Below are positions 11,455-23,700 of a stretch of 64,000 bases of DNA, piece by piece. The notes under the pieces were generated by a model. The model did no database searches, was not told the origin of the DNA, and saw nothing but the letters and a program-made list of their open reading frames with translations. Location of the stretch: contig NC_057767.1 in the NCBI RefSeq assembly GCF_010389155.1, positions 25,431,723 through 25,495,722 on the forward strand, written 5' to 3'. Numbering within the stretch: position 1 is the stretch's first letter; each line of letters begins with the position of its first letter. This DNA is from Erigeron canadensis (taxonomy: Eukaryota > Streptophyta > Magnoliopsida > Asterales > Asteraceae). Both the position numbers and the translations under genes were made by a program.

Positions 11455-13027
11455 ATGTCAAATCAAATCGCCGCCGGCGAAACAATCATCCCGGAGCTCC
11501 AGTTTTCCGATTTCCCGGAAGACGTGCAGCTATCAATCTTATCATTTTTAACCCCATCTGAAATCTCATCATTTTCATGCACATCAAAGCGGTTTTTATC
11601 TCTTTGCAGAACAGATTCAAAATTATGGTTTTCAATGTGTGAAAGAAGATGGGGATCCAAGACCCAGATCAAGAAATGGGGCTCGGGTAAAATTACTTAC
11701 AAATTTCTTTACAAAACATTATTAGAATATGAAAATTTAATTGGGTTTTGGAGATTAAGTAAAAAAACAGAAACCCATGATGAAAATGTGAAAAAGACAC
11801 CAACTTTGGTGGTTTTTGAATGGGGGTGTTGTTATATTGTAGGTTTTCGTGTTTCGCCTTCGAGTAATGGGGGTTATGGGGTTGTAAAGTCTCCTTTTTT
11901 ATTGATGGGTATTTCACCAAAAGGTGAAATTGTTAATTTTCTTGAACCTAATGTTGGTTTCCGAGATGATTTGTTAAAGTCGGTTGTTGAAAAAGGGTTG
12001 GTTTGTGGGAACGGTGATAACGAATTGTTGTCGGTTGATGTGAATCGAATTGGGGAGTTTCATATTGTGATTGAGGAAAAAGTTGGTTTTGGGTTTTGTG
12101 GGAATGGAGAGAGTGTTGTTGGGTTTGAGAGTGGTTCGTCGCCTCCTGATCAGGAGACGTCAGAGATTTATCAGTATTTTGCGAATAGGACTAGTCCGGT
12201 GGGGAGGCAGAGGAGGAGGGAGAAAGAGAGGCAGTGGAGTAGGAAATGGAATGCCGAGCATTTCATTAAGATTGTGAATTATTTTCCGACGGATTTAAGG
12301 CCTTTGCAGGGTCTTTGGAAGGTATATTTAACCATCATCAATGTTATTATCTGATCATCTGCGTTTTCAGGTCGTTGGTACTTAATTTCTAGTTTTTGTA
12401 GATAGTTTTCCATTTCTCAATATTCGTGTAAGTATATTCAAACAATACCTCATGTAGCCGCTATTGTTGCATTCATAATCTTGTTCTGGTTGTTTTGTAT
12501 CACATAATCGATTGCAAAATGCAATGCCAAGTAGTGTATTCATTTTGAATATTAAGATGGCCAATCAAATTTTTCAGGGAATTTGTGAAGATGAGAATTT
12601 GGACTTTTATCTTGTGGTATATGATGACATTGGTGGTATAGCGTGTAGAAAAATTGGGGACTCTTGCAAACCGTTTTCCAGCTACACACCTGTGTTTTGG
12701 ACCTCAAACACTACGTTTTTTGAATCTCCGTTTTCTTCCGAAGAAGAAGATATATATGATACTCGTGAGCATCTTTTGCCACCTGGACATCTACATTGCT
12801 CTGAGATGGAAGCTGTGTCACGCATTCTTTACATCAATTCGAGCTATGATCTAGTGATACCTGGATTGGCAGGGCCAACTGCTGTAAATCCACATCAGGT
12901 GGAAGGAAGGATTTGGCAGTATGGTGACGGAACATTTGGATTTGGATTTCTTCGTGACAACCATATTATAGATTTAAAGCATATTGCAGTGGATGGATGT
13001 CTGTTAGATGCAATGAAGCCTTTGTAA
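11455..13027 (+). CDS. F-box protein (At3g12350/At5g39450-like), two exons
   Basis: Predicted substrate adaptor of an SCF ubiquitin ligase. Exons are 11,455-12,321 and 12,578-13,027. The donor AAG|GTATAT and acceptor TTTTCAG|GGA join in phase 0 (LWK|GICEDE), giving 438 residues. The start is the ATG of MSNQIAAGE, just before the conserved region; an upstream in-frame ATG at 11,194 opens into a low-complexity leader typical of 5' UTR. The F-box lies at about residues 18-60 (FPEDVQLSILSFLTPSEISS, then the KLWFSMCERRWG end). The rest has no kelch or LRR repeats. It matches the plant-specific family with a conserved tail (WQYGDGTFGFGFLRDN). The F-box should bind SKP1/ASK; the substrate is unknown. 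Family assignment is from recalled similarity, not a search. No defects are visible. Confidence 0.88.
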
Positions 13028-14640
13028 CATTCGATCATTCTTCCGTAGGAGTAGTGATTAATGGGTCTGACTTAGATCTGTATTAGATTGTTTGTAAAAA
13101 TAAGTTGATTCCTTGACTGTATGTACAATTTCAGAATTCATGCAAACATTGTTTGTTTCGTTCATATTCATTGTATGGTTTGACATAAAAGAAGTGATAT
13201 CTTAATGTGTTATCTAAGCTTGTGTATGATTGGATGCTGATCTGGATCTTGTATAATATGGTTAAAATGGCTATTCATTTACATCTAGATCTTCTGTATT
13301 TACTTCTGTAAATAAGCCTGTTGTAAATTTCCTGGTGTTGAAGCTACAATTTCATGCTGCTTGTAAACTACTATACTTTTCTAACCACAACGTCCTGATA
13401 CCTCTTAGCCGAACTGCTTTTATTAGATTGAGATTTCTGCATCAACTTCTGGTTATCGCTTACTGGTTTACTGTGAGCATTGTAGGAGGAAGAATTCTGC
13501 TTTATGGTGAAGGACTCGAGTATGTATCTAGCACTTTTTGTTACAGCTTGGTCTTTCTTGACATCCAGAACACCTTCACAAATAGCTCAATTGCAGCTCC
13601 AAAATTTACGGTTAAGAAGCATTTGACAGAAGCATTATGCATCTCTTCTGTTTCCTATTATCTGATGGAATAATCGACTGGTAAGATTTTTCGGGAGGGG
13701 TATTGTTCTATTTTCATTTATTTCTGGTGCGACAATCAGTTCCAGTGAAGGTAAGTGGTTTGTTGTGTGTTTACTCTGCAGGTGGGTGTTAAAGTTGCAT
13801 TTTTGCTGTTCTCTAGCTGAGGTAAGAGTGACTGGACATGATCCACTTGTCTGAAAATCTAATTGCCACAGTACCATTTTCCAAGGTAGACGTTGACAGC
13901 GAGTTACAGTGGGGGCATTGAAGGATTTCAAGCAAGTTTCACCAGGCCAATATCTTGATGGTCATTTTTAGGTTCCTAAGTGCGAGTGAGGTGTTGGATG
14001 AGTTTTCAAATGGTTCAGTTACAGATCTTTTAGTTTCTGATCTCAAAGCTCATGTTCAAATTTCTAGTGTTTCAGATTCACAAGGGTGCAAAGGTTGTTC
14101 CAGTATCTTGAAGTTCATATTTTATTATCAAGGGTTAAGATTTGCAATGTGCTATCACTGTTGAGCCCGGGATCATGTTGAAGGGCCAAAGGCGTCAATG
14201 AAGCAAGTTCAAGTTATTGCCTTGCACAAAACAACGAGCTGTTGGATTGGTTACTTAAAGAGCTGGTAATTTTATATTTGCTATCCATATATGATATATG
14301 TAACTTGACTGGATCTTTGAATGACTAGATCCACAGTCAATATAATTTTCATTTTGCAGAAAAAAACAGTTAAAAGTAAGCCACAACTACAGGTACAAGA
14401 ATCAGACAAAAGCCAAGGAAAGGAAGCCAAGTATCAAAACGAACGTGCATTTAAACTGATAATAAGCGAAAAGATCTTTTAAGTTCCAATAGTTCATCCA
14501 CAATGTTGCGACAAAAAGAACAATAAGATGTAGATAGTCGATTAGAATTTAGAAAAACAGACTTCCATCTCTTTATCAAGCATAAATTTTTTTCCGACTC
14601 CAAAAGACAGACTGTAACAGGTTACATGACAATCCGCAGA
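13028..14640. other. 3' flank of the F-box gene, no further gene
   Basis: The proximal part is presumably the F-box 3' UTR. 13,335-14,300 has several mid-length open frames on both strands (for example a plus frame at 13,955-14,164), but no splice-consistent protein or known domain could be assembled. The last part holds the WLIM1 3' UTR on the minus strand. Confidence 0.4.
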
Positions 14641-14648
14641 GGTTATGA

Positions 14649-15745
14649 TCAAGGTGCCACTTGTCCAGCCCTAGCGGCACGATCACCCTCAAGCTGGCTC
14701 AAGTTACCCTTCTCTTTGATGAGTTGGGTGTGGTGGTGTCTGCAGTAAAGATGACCTTCATGTGCAACGTAGTTTGATGGGCTAATCGTACAGCCTCCAT
14801 GACTACATTTGAAGCAGCTTCTATGGTATGCAGTTCCATTTACTGAAACCTATATTAAAATTTTATATAAGCCTGTGCTGTTCAAATCTAGATGCAGATT
14901 TAGCAAATAAAATGATTGTATTATACTTGTAAGTAACATCAGTTTTGTAGTTTTACCTTTTCGGTTGGATATACCGTTTTTGCACAGCCCAAACATTTAT
15001 CTTTTGTCCCCACGAACATACTCGACACTTTATTAGCCAAAGGCTTCTGTTAAATGATTTAAGTTAAGTTAGTATATATCATTTAATTCCATATAACATA
15101 AGATCAGATCCAAATTCAATTTATAGGTCCACTGTATTCAAGTTATACATACCTCACCATCAATGCTTTTCTGTGGCTTCACAATCTTGGGTGTGCCTGA
15201 AAGATGACATTAGTATTTAGCTAGTAGTCATATCGATAGCTATCGAAATTAACCAACAAAACCAATCATTGGTTACCTTCGAAACTTTTGTCTAAGCTAC
15301 CAGTCTGCTTAAAAAGTTGATCAAAGTGTGGCCTGCAATACAAAACTCCTTCAAAGGAGTTGTAGTTACTAAGCTGCAAAAGTACCAAAATTTGAAAATG
15401 ACCCAGTTAGTAACTTCATTTTGTCATTAGATCCAACCCATTAAGACCAGATCCACAAAAATATTTTTTAAAATATATATCAACTAAAACATCAAGAACT
15501 CCGCAGTTAAGCATGCTTAGACGACCATAGGTAATACTAGAATGGATGACGCTCTGAGAAGTTCTTGTGTTTCAACCCTCAAAAAATTAATTGAGAGGAA
15601 AGAAAAGTACCTTGAGGGTGCCTTTGCAATGGTGGCATCTAAAGCAAGCTTTGTGGAAAATTCTGTTATCAGCAGTGAGTTTGTCAACTAGGTAGACAGT
15701 TTTGTCACATGCCATGCATTTTTGGGTAGTTCCTGCAAAGGCCAT
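14649..15745 (-). CDS. WLIM1: WLIM1-type two-LIM-domain protein
   Basis: Plant LIM proteins of this group bind and bundle actin filaments and shuttle to the nucleus. Five exons (minus strand): 15,611-15,745, 15,277-15,373, 15,153-15,196, 14,957-15,046 and 14,649-14,849. All introns are GT/AG, and the phases join without error to 188 residues. LIM1 has C10, C13, H31, C34, C37, C40, C58 and H61. LIM2 has C110, C113, H131, C134, C137, C142, C158 and H161, the exact plant spacing (x4 and x15 in the second finger). The start MAFAGTTQKCMACDK and the ending KEKGNLSQLEGD agree with the widely expressed WLIM1 branch; the short tail without an acidic extension argues against PLIM2. The gene looks intact. 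The remaining doubt is naming within the WLIM/PLIM family. Confidence 0.93.
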
Positions 15746-17550
15746 GGTTGGATATTATGTTTTTTGTCTCAGAAACAATGTGTGCAACAAATAATAGGAG
15801 GTGTGAAATATGGAGATAATGTTGAAAAAAAAGACCAAAGTATGTAACAACACATGATAAGGGGATCCATGGCAATTATTTTGTCTGGATTACCAAATAA
15901 GCAAACCAACCTGTCACCTATGTCACCACTCATTTCTTTTATGAATTCCAACTAAGCAACTACCTGTCATACTCATGGGGATGCATTACTATTTAATTGT
16001 ATTTAAGATTTTTTCCAAGTTTGAATTTGAAAATTTGAATGGAGAATCTAATAATTTTGTAGAGTAAATGTCATTTGATTATAAGCTTATAAGAGATGAT
16101 TATTTTGTAATTAAGAAAGATTCTAATGGAAAAGAGCCAAGCTACTCGCGACCTAATGTGTTGCAAAATGAGAATGACTCGTTGAAAGAAAAGATTCATG
16201 GGAGAAGTCATTTACTTTCCAAGCACACAAACAACAATTGTTCATGTAATATTTATGATCAAGAAACCTTAAGACTTAATACATACTCCATTTGTTTTGA
16301 AATAATAGTTCATCTTTAATTTGATTCAAAAATGTTGTCATTGTCACAAATGTATAGATTACTTTGATTAAGCTTCACATTTTAACATATACTTTGATTA
16401 AGCTTCACATTTTAACATAGGTCTAAATTAGTAGTTAGAAGCATAAGTAAAATTGTTATTTAAGTGAAGTATAAGTAGCAACAACTATACTTTCTTATAA
16501 TTATGTTATATAAATCTTATACTTATTTTGGCACCAAATAAGTATAAACTCACATAAAAATGAAGGGAAGTAAACACTAGACTTGACAGACCCAAAATAT
16601 CGGAAGTGGGTGACAAAATTGAGTAGATGAAAAGTCATGCATGTTACTATTTCGATCTAACAAAATTTATCCAAGGTTTGGTGGTTGTGCTATTATAATT
16701 AAACCTTGTCATTAGTTCACTACATTTTTATATCTGTAGAATGAATGTTATGTAAATACAATTCTTACCCTCTTATAATTATATAGTTGCATTGCATCAT
16801 TGAATACTTGAATAACACTATTAGCAAAGACAGCATGAACAAAGGTAAATATTTGGGGTTGCCATTTTTTTTTGGTAAGTTAAGCAAATGAATCAATATG
16901 TTCTTATTTGTTGTGTACGAATTTTCTATTAATAAAAAATTGGAGTGGAATGGAAATGGAAATGGAGAAGAAAAAATGTTTGTATTCGCCCATAAATGTC
17001 AATAATGGAAGAAGACTATTTTTAACTCTCATATCCAAATCGATGTCTGCAAATTCATAAATTCAATTTCATTATTATTTTTCTAAAGATAAATCTTATT
17101 CATAAATTTCAACTTAACATCTCGCCTCACAACACATACACACAACGCTAATATTTATTAACAATCATTCCAACGAATAGTGTCCTTTTCCCTTCTTTAT
17201 GTAAAAAAAACACCACTTGTTTGATACTACACAATTTCATTGATACAAACCCTCCCAAATGCAGTATCGCGCCACAAAAATAATGCCATGTAAACTAATA
17301 GTGTAATTTGTAGTATAAATTCCAGCTCAAGGTGAAAGAGTAAAATGCACCAAGATTAACTTTTATAACTGATCGTTCGCTCTTCAATCTCGATCTTTTT
17401 TTCTAATGTATTATGTTCAAAATTTTATATTGCTAATAAGGCTCTGTAATATTGGTGAGTAGGTGACATAATCAAAAATGAAAAGTAAATATGAATAGAA
17501 AGACAATGTCTCTAGCCGTTTTAACTTTGTATTTATTAAAATATTCAATA
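15746..17550. other. WLIM1 5' flank and intergenic, no further gene
   Basis: This contains the WLIM1 5' UTR and promoter on the minus strand, then AT-rich spacer. Its only clear structure is a 30-bp tandem duplication at 16,361-16,420. The open frame at 16,068-16,319 has no recognisable feature. Confidence 0.4.
16361..16420. repeat. 30-bp tandem duplication
   Basis: ACTTTGATTAAGCTTCACAT and the ten bases after it occur twice head to tail, differing only at the last base. It is a local duplication with no sign of function. Confidence 0.9.
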
Positions 17551-17968
17551 TCTATGTTATATTATAAAAAAAAAAGTCTCTGTCTAAATTTATGTTTCAA
17601 CATTTACTTCTCTAAAATGTCCCCTATATATTATATATTTACCTAAAATAACTATATTACCTTTTTCCTCTCCTCAAATCTCAACCAATCATTTTTTTTC
17701 TTTCCTCCAAAAATCATTTATTCCCCCAATTTATTCAAAATCTTTTATCTCAAAAACCGTACATCGATAAATCATAAAAATTATATGGGCGTTATTAAAA
17801 TTTCATGCTCTTTCATTAGAGATGTCATTCGATATACTTTCGATGAAGTTTTAAAATCTAATGGCGGAGCCCGTATGGCTAAGGCATTTGGCTATCACAC
17901 TCTATGACCTATCACCTTCCTATCACTCACCATCTCACCGCCGCAACGCGCGGTACTTACTCTCGTAG
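17551..17968 (+). mobile_element. non-autonomous Helitron-like element
   Basis: The 5' end after an A is TCTATGTTATATTATAAA, which closely resembles the TCTAATACTATATTATAAA start of the copy at 58,973. The 3' region has a stem CCGCCGCAACGCGCGG followed by TACTTACTCTCGTAG and a T. The usual CTRR terminus is therefore replaced by GTAG, and the related copy at 57,934 shares the same CTCTCGTA ending. The interior matches the repeat at 3.5-4.3 kb. It encodes no protein. Confidence 0.6.
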
Positions 17969-19020
17969 TGTTAAAAAACAAATCCTAATTTAAAAACTTA
18001 CAAAACTAAAAGCTACTCTAAAAGAAAATTGTTGATAAACAATCTCCAATAGGTCAGTTTTTAATTCCTTATATGTTATGTCGACATGATACCAAACATT
18101 AGTATATATTTGTATAAACCTAATTAAAGTTGAAACTTTGTCCCACTAAAATGAATATTGACAACGAAAAAAATTGTCAAATTCAAGATCTTTGTAAATT
18201 AATATTTATTTTGGTAAAAGTAAATGACAACTAACGTTGCCGACACGCACTTGATGATGATGATAATGATGATGCAACTATTACAATATCGACAGTCTAG
18301 CCGCAGATTTTAATTTTTCTAGCAAGCATCGCTTGCAGTCACATATAAACCTATAATTAACAGACAGTGTTTAAACGACCATTTGTACGTAAAGTATAGA
18401 CCTAAACATCAACACATACCTCAATAAAAGCATATGTGTAACATATATGAGGTGTTTATTTAGATAGTGATTTCCCTTTTTTATTATCCTTTAGTGGTTT
18501 ATCATTACATGTAGGTAATTTTTTTTTTTTTGTACATAAAAAAAAAAAAAAGTTGAGTTTAACTATCCACGGTTGCGAAGGTAACTCATATTAACTTGTA
18601 CCGGTAATTTAGTACTCTAGGCAAGGATGATCATATAACAAAAAAAAAAAGGTAATTCTCTCCATCCATGATAGCCGGGACGAACAAGGACTCTCCATCC
18701 ATCATAGTGTGTCCGGGCGTCAAGCTAAGTTTCGTCCACATTAACTTTAGTGACCAGTCTTAAGACAAAATTTGTGGAGAACTCATACAAAAGTCTAGCG
18801 AGATTCGATTTTAAAACCATATCACAAAGGGAGGGTAATCTGCAACTTTATATTAGTGCTTATACATAATTTCGATTGGGTTACGAAACATATTTTTCTT
18901 AGAGAGCAAATGAAAGATATAAATATGCATTGGTTGAGGTCCAAAAAATACTAATTCTGTTTATTGCTAATAATGATGAGATAATGGGATTTGGGAATGT
19001 GGGATGTTGTCAATGAATTC
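17969..19020. other. intergenic, nothing recognised
   Basis: AT-rich, with poly-T/poly-A runs around 18,520-18,550 and a weak two-copy CTCTCCATCCATNATAG motif at 18,658-18,705. No exon or complete element was found. Confidence 0.4.
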
Positions 19021-19400
19021 GGGTGCGTTTAGTTCAAGAAAACTCTCTTGTTTTCCATTTTCATTTTCCAAGAAAACATGAAAAACATGAAACGCGTTCA
19101 AATTGTAATTTTTTAGAAAAGTTTTCCTAGAAAATGAAAATTCCCTTTTCTAACTTTTGCACTAAAATTAGAAAACTGTTTTTTGTTTTCACTTTTCTAT
19201 TTTCTAAACCTAAAATTAGAAAACAAGTGAATTTGAACATGTCTTCTAGTTTTCTAAAATGAAAAAATGAAAATTCCATCTTTTATTTTGAACGCGTTTT
19301 CAAAATTTTCAAGGGTTTTTTAGAAATGAAAAACCTTTTCATTTTCTAGAAAACTAGAAATGGAAAACTTAAAAACATTTTCTACAGCTAAACGCGTCCT
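19021..19400. mobile_element. MITE with GTGCGTTTAG ends
   Basis: The left end GGGTGCGTTTAGTTCAAGAA and right end, reverse complemented, AGGACGCGTTTAGCTGTAGA are inverted repeats. The body is built from GAAAAC/GTTTTC blocks that allow it to fold back on itself. I could not define a clean target duplication. The ends resemble hAT-type MITEs. No coding capacity. Confidence 0.6.
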
Positions 19401-20722
19401 TGGAGATTCTTTTATTTTTTTAAAATTATGAAAGTGTTTTTTTTTTTAAACAAAAATCCTCAGCCAAGTACCTGTTTCTTTGTTCTTGTTTTGTGTAGAT
19501 TTGATTTCTGTCATTGTAGTGAACTTGGTATTTCAATTTCTTGCATGTTTAATTTTGTAGTTTCTTTCCATGTAAATTGTTTCATTGTACTTCGGGTTGA
19601 ATTTGAATAAAATGTGTATTTTAGGAAGGGTATTCCTATTACTACAATCAAGTTTAGGAACCTAGGTAATAGTATTGCTATCAAAGAGGGGACTTAAGAG
19701 AATGAACATAACAGGGAGTCTACTGGACACGATTTAACTAGTGGACACTCTTGGAAGCTGGAGTAAGAAGTCCCAAATAATACATTTTCTAATGCCGAGC
19801 TTTTTTAATAGTGATTACTAACTACTTATTTACCCACAAGGAATTAGCTTACGGGTAAGACAAACACTTTGTGACCTTAAAGTCTCAGGTTCGATCCTCG
19901 TTGGGACAAAAAAAATAATTCTATTAAGGTATCCGTTACCAATGAAGCCTAGACTCATATGTGAAGTTTAAATACGTGGGTTCGATCCTTCGGGGTGCCC
20001 AAATCATGTGGGGATTAAAATGGAGGTATTTTACTGGCATCATATTACTCATACGGGGTGGGTCGACGGCCCGACGGGTATTAAATTGTGGTATCGGAGT
20101 TAGGGTTCCCCTGTTACCCTTTACTAACTACTTATTTTGATAATAAAAAATAATAATAAATAAATAAATTTTAATTGCTACAAGTCTACAACCTTGCCTA
20201 ATCTAACTACTGTCAAAAATTCAACCATTCTGAGTAACCTGAAGAACGAAATCAACTTTCTTTATCTGTTTATCTTTTAATAGTAATGTCATTGTCTCAT
20301 TGAGCTTCAAGATGTACATCTATTGAAAAGGTCTGTTCCCGGCAAGTTCTAAAACATATAACCAACAATCTCCAGAACCACTAAAAAGCCGGTCCATACC
20401 ACATATGAAACATCATTGACAAACTTGAAATAAATAAATAAAAACAATCAATTGCATCAGAAGTCTATAAACTTTTACACTTTGAATAAAGAATTTTAAT
20501 TTTCCGCAACTAAACTAGTTAATGTACTTGTACAAACAACACCCAAAACAAAAAGATCGCTATCGGTTATATAGAAAGGGGAAGACAAGTAGCAAAAAAC
20601 CTATAAGAGAAGAGAACATAACTGAATACGTGGAGATTATCCGATCACAATATATATGAACAGGCGGCCATGACCATGCACTACTAACTGGACTTTGAAG
20701 GCACAAGATTAAAGTAAGCTAG
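19401..20722. other. intergenic between WLIM1 flank and SCYL2 3' end
   Basis: No protein gene was recognised. It includes the SINE-like block at 19,835-20,115 and, close to 20,700, the presumed SCYL2 3' UTR on the minus strand. Confidence 0.4.
19835..20115 (+). repeat. SINE-like sequence with Pol III boxes
   Basis: TTAGCTTACGGGTAAGAC followed by CAGGTTCGATCCTCG has the spacing of a tRNA-derived A box and B box. A second GGGTTCGATCC occurs about 90 bp further on, at about 19,979. No cloverleaf can be drawn. It could be one SINE with an internal duplication or two fragments. Confidence 0.45.
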
Positions 20723-23700
20723 CTAGAGCAAATCCAGTAGAGGAGGCTGCTCGGATGATGGTTTTGGGGTAGAACGGGATTGGCGACTTTGCCCTTGAGT
20801 TCTACTTCCTCTCCCTCTGCCAACCGCATTCTGGGGAGGTGGCGCTAATCTTAGTGCCTGTGTGGTCTTGTTTGAAGCAAATATCGAACCAATATCTGTG
20901 GCCTTGGGACCAGTTGATACACTCTGATTGTTTCTCATAGACCCAATAGAGTTCTGGGATGTAACTCCACCATTAAGAGTACTATTGCTACTACTAATAC
21001 TGGGATATTCAAAACTGTTGGCCCAGCTGGTATTGTTATTTGCTGGATTTTGTGTTGTGTTTACAGACGGGGTTAATGTACCATTGGTAGAAGCTCTGGA
21101 TGCAGCCAAAGGCCAGTTTGCAAATGGATCTAAATCATCAAAGCTTGCATTTGAAGAGCCTCCTTTCATATTATCACCTACTTGTTGGGAAGATGAGGGA
21201 GGAGGCCATTCAAAATCAGCTGCCGGGCATGATGTTGGTGTTGGATTCATGGATGGATTAGACATTGCCGAGAACTGCAGATCCTTTAAATTATTCTGAA
21301 CAGCTGATGGGAAATGCATATTGTTTGAATTATCTTGGACAATTGATGGTGTATTTGTTGATGATTTAGGTTCTGTGGAGGATCCTTTTGTCGTGATCCA
21401 ATCTTCATCCCATGTGGAAGTACTTTTTAAGGAGGATGAAACGCTTGGAACATTTTTCTTTAAGGGTGGTGCTATATTGCCATCGGGTGTGGGAAAGGAT
21501 TTTACTTCACCTCCTATATCATTCATGGTTACTCCCTTTTTCTCTTCTACTTTCCTGCAATTTAACAAAAACAATAGGACTTCTATTATTTATACATGTG
21601 TGTTTCATATCGCATTGCATATTGCAAGAACAGAGAATTAAAGAAATGGATACCTAAGAACGCTCTTCACAAACGACATGTACTTCGCGAATTGTTGAAC
21701 ATTCAATTGCTGTGCAAGGAGAAGAGGGACAACTAATGGAAGAACATGCTCGACTACAAAATCCACTCCATGCTAAGAACAAAAACAATGGAAATGTGAG
21801 CTGTCTCCAAGAGAACGCAGCTGTGAGCTGTCAACTCTTGCTGTATATTATTGGGTTAATGGGTCAAACAGATCAAATACAGAAATTAGCTTAATTTGAA
21901 ATGGATCAAATAGGTTCAACAGGTCGACTGTCACTAACTTGTATATAGATATTTACCATGACCTGCAGTGTTTAACTTGATATATGACATTACTTAGTAA
22001 GGTGGTTTTCATTATCAAATTCAATACATTAATTCTTTAGAAATCTTCTACAACATGGACAAAATAAATATTGGCAGTAAAGCCAGAGCCAACCCAACCA
22101 TTTTTAAGTTTTAACCCACACATATCCATTCTGATTGTTATCACACCCGCACCAATCTGTCATCTCTAAGAATTGTGACTAGCATGAGTCAAAAAAATTA
22201 GCATAAATGGAGCACCTGTTTCAAGATAGAATTGGCTACCCCAAGAGTGCACATAAGAGTTGGAGCAGACCGGTCAACGGCAGTGCAACGCTGAATCGTT
22301 TGCAGGATCTCCAAGACAGATGGCTTATCAAGAACCGAAATCATATCACCTAGACATAACAAAGCATTCACTCTCACCTGCCACAGTTTGCAATATTGGA
22401 ACTACTTAATCTTCTTGCATCTTTTATCTTTATACTTGTAATTTTAACATGCACTTTCATAGTAAATCAAGATCATATAGCTTTACACATATATGAAGTT
22501 AAGAAAGACGACATACCGCAGCAACTGTCGTCTTGAGTGCCAAGCCATGTACACGAGGCAAAATCGCATGTCTCACTAGCTAGATTATGGTCAAAATGCC
22601 AGATGTTAGCATGAGCTTATCAAACGTATTCAGATAAAAGTAATGCAAAACATGATACTATTATTTATAAAAACCTATCCAGCTATGACTTTTAAGAAAA
22701 TACTTTGAAGGCATCAAGTTAGATAATGATATCAAATGGATGTAAAAGCTCATATGATAACCCTAAACTACATATAGATGTTGCTTTTCGGTTAAAAATA
22801 ACTACATGAAGATATATGAATGACACTGATTAATCACCAATGAAAACAACCGATCATGGCAAATTTACCTGGGAATCAAGTTTTGTAGTAAGGGATACAG
22901 TTTTTTTCAGCACTTCCTCTTGCATCCGAGCATCGGTATCATCATAGGCTCGCACAAGCATGGGCAACACATGAGAAACCAAATGCTCTTGACTAGCCTG
23001 CCATTATACACACGAGTAGATGCAGTCAGCGTACTAAAACCAGAAATTTTATTATTCAAATGATCTACATATTTTCACATCAGTATAAGTATCCGATCGT
23101 GCTACCCTTGTTCCATATTTTTTCAAGTGAAGGATCAAGTTTATGTAATATGCAATGAAATGCATCGCAACTGAAATAAATCTGTTATATATTATTATAG
23201 ATGTTCACATTCCCAAAAGACAAACTTCTTTAGGAAACCCTAGATGGGCACCCACGCGATGCGGCAGAGGCAGAATAAAACGTGTGAAGTGCGATTACGA
23301 CGTTAATTTCAAACCTAACACTTGTGTGAGAAAATAATAACATGGTACTTGACTATTTGTACAATGTAAATTCATAGATAGCAGAGTATTTGTGATATAA
23401 AAGAGCAAAAGTGCCTAAGGAAGAGTGGTGTGCATGCGCAAATCTTCTAAGAAAAATGTCTTTTTACATTTTTTTTTAGCTCATATAGAGAATAAAGAAG
23501 AAAAAAGAGCAACAACTCCCTATTGGAACAGTTGGTTATGGTGCTCCCTTTTAAGCAGGTCTTGGGTTTGATTCCCCTTGCCTACAAAATATTTTAAGCC
23601 TTTAATTGAGATTGAATTGTTTTAAAAACAATGATTGAGGACTATTTTAGATATTACGATTACTTGTGCTTAATAATGGGAAGGGATAATATGCTTTATA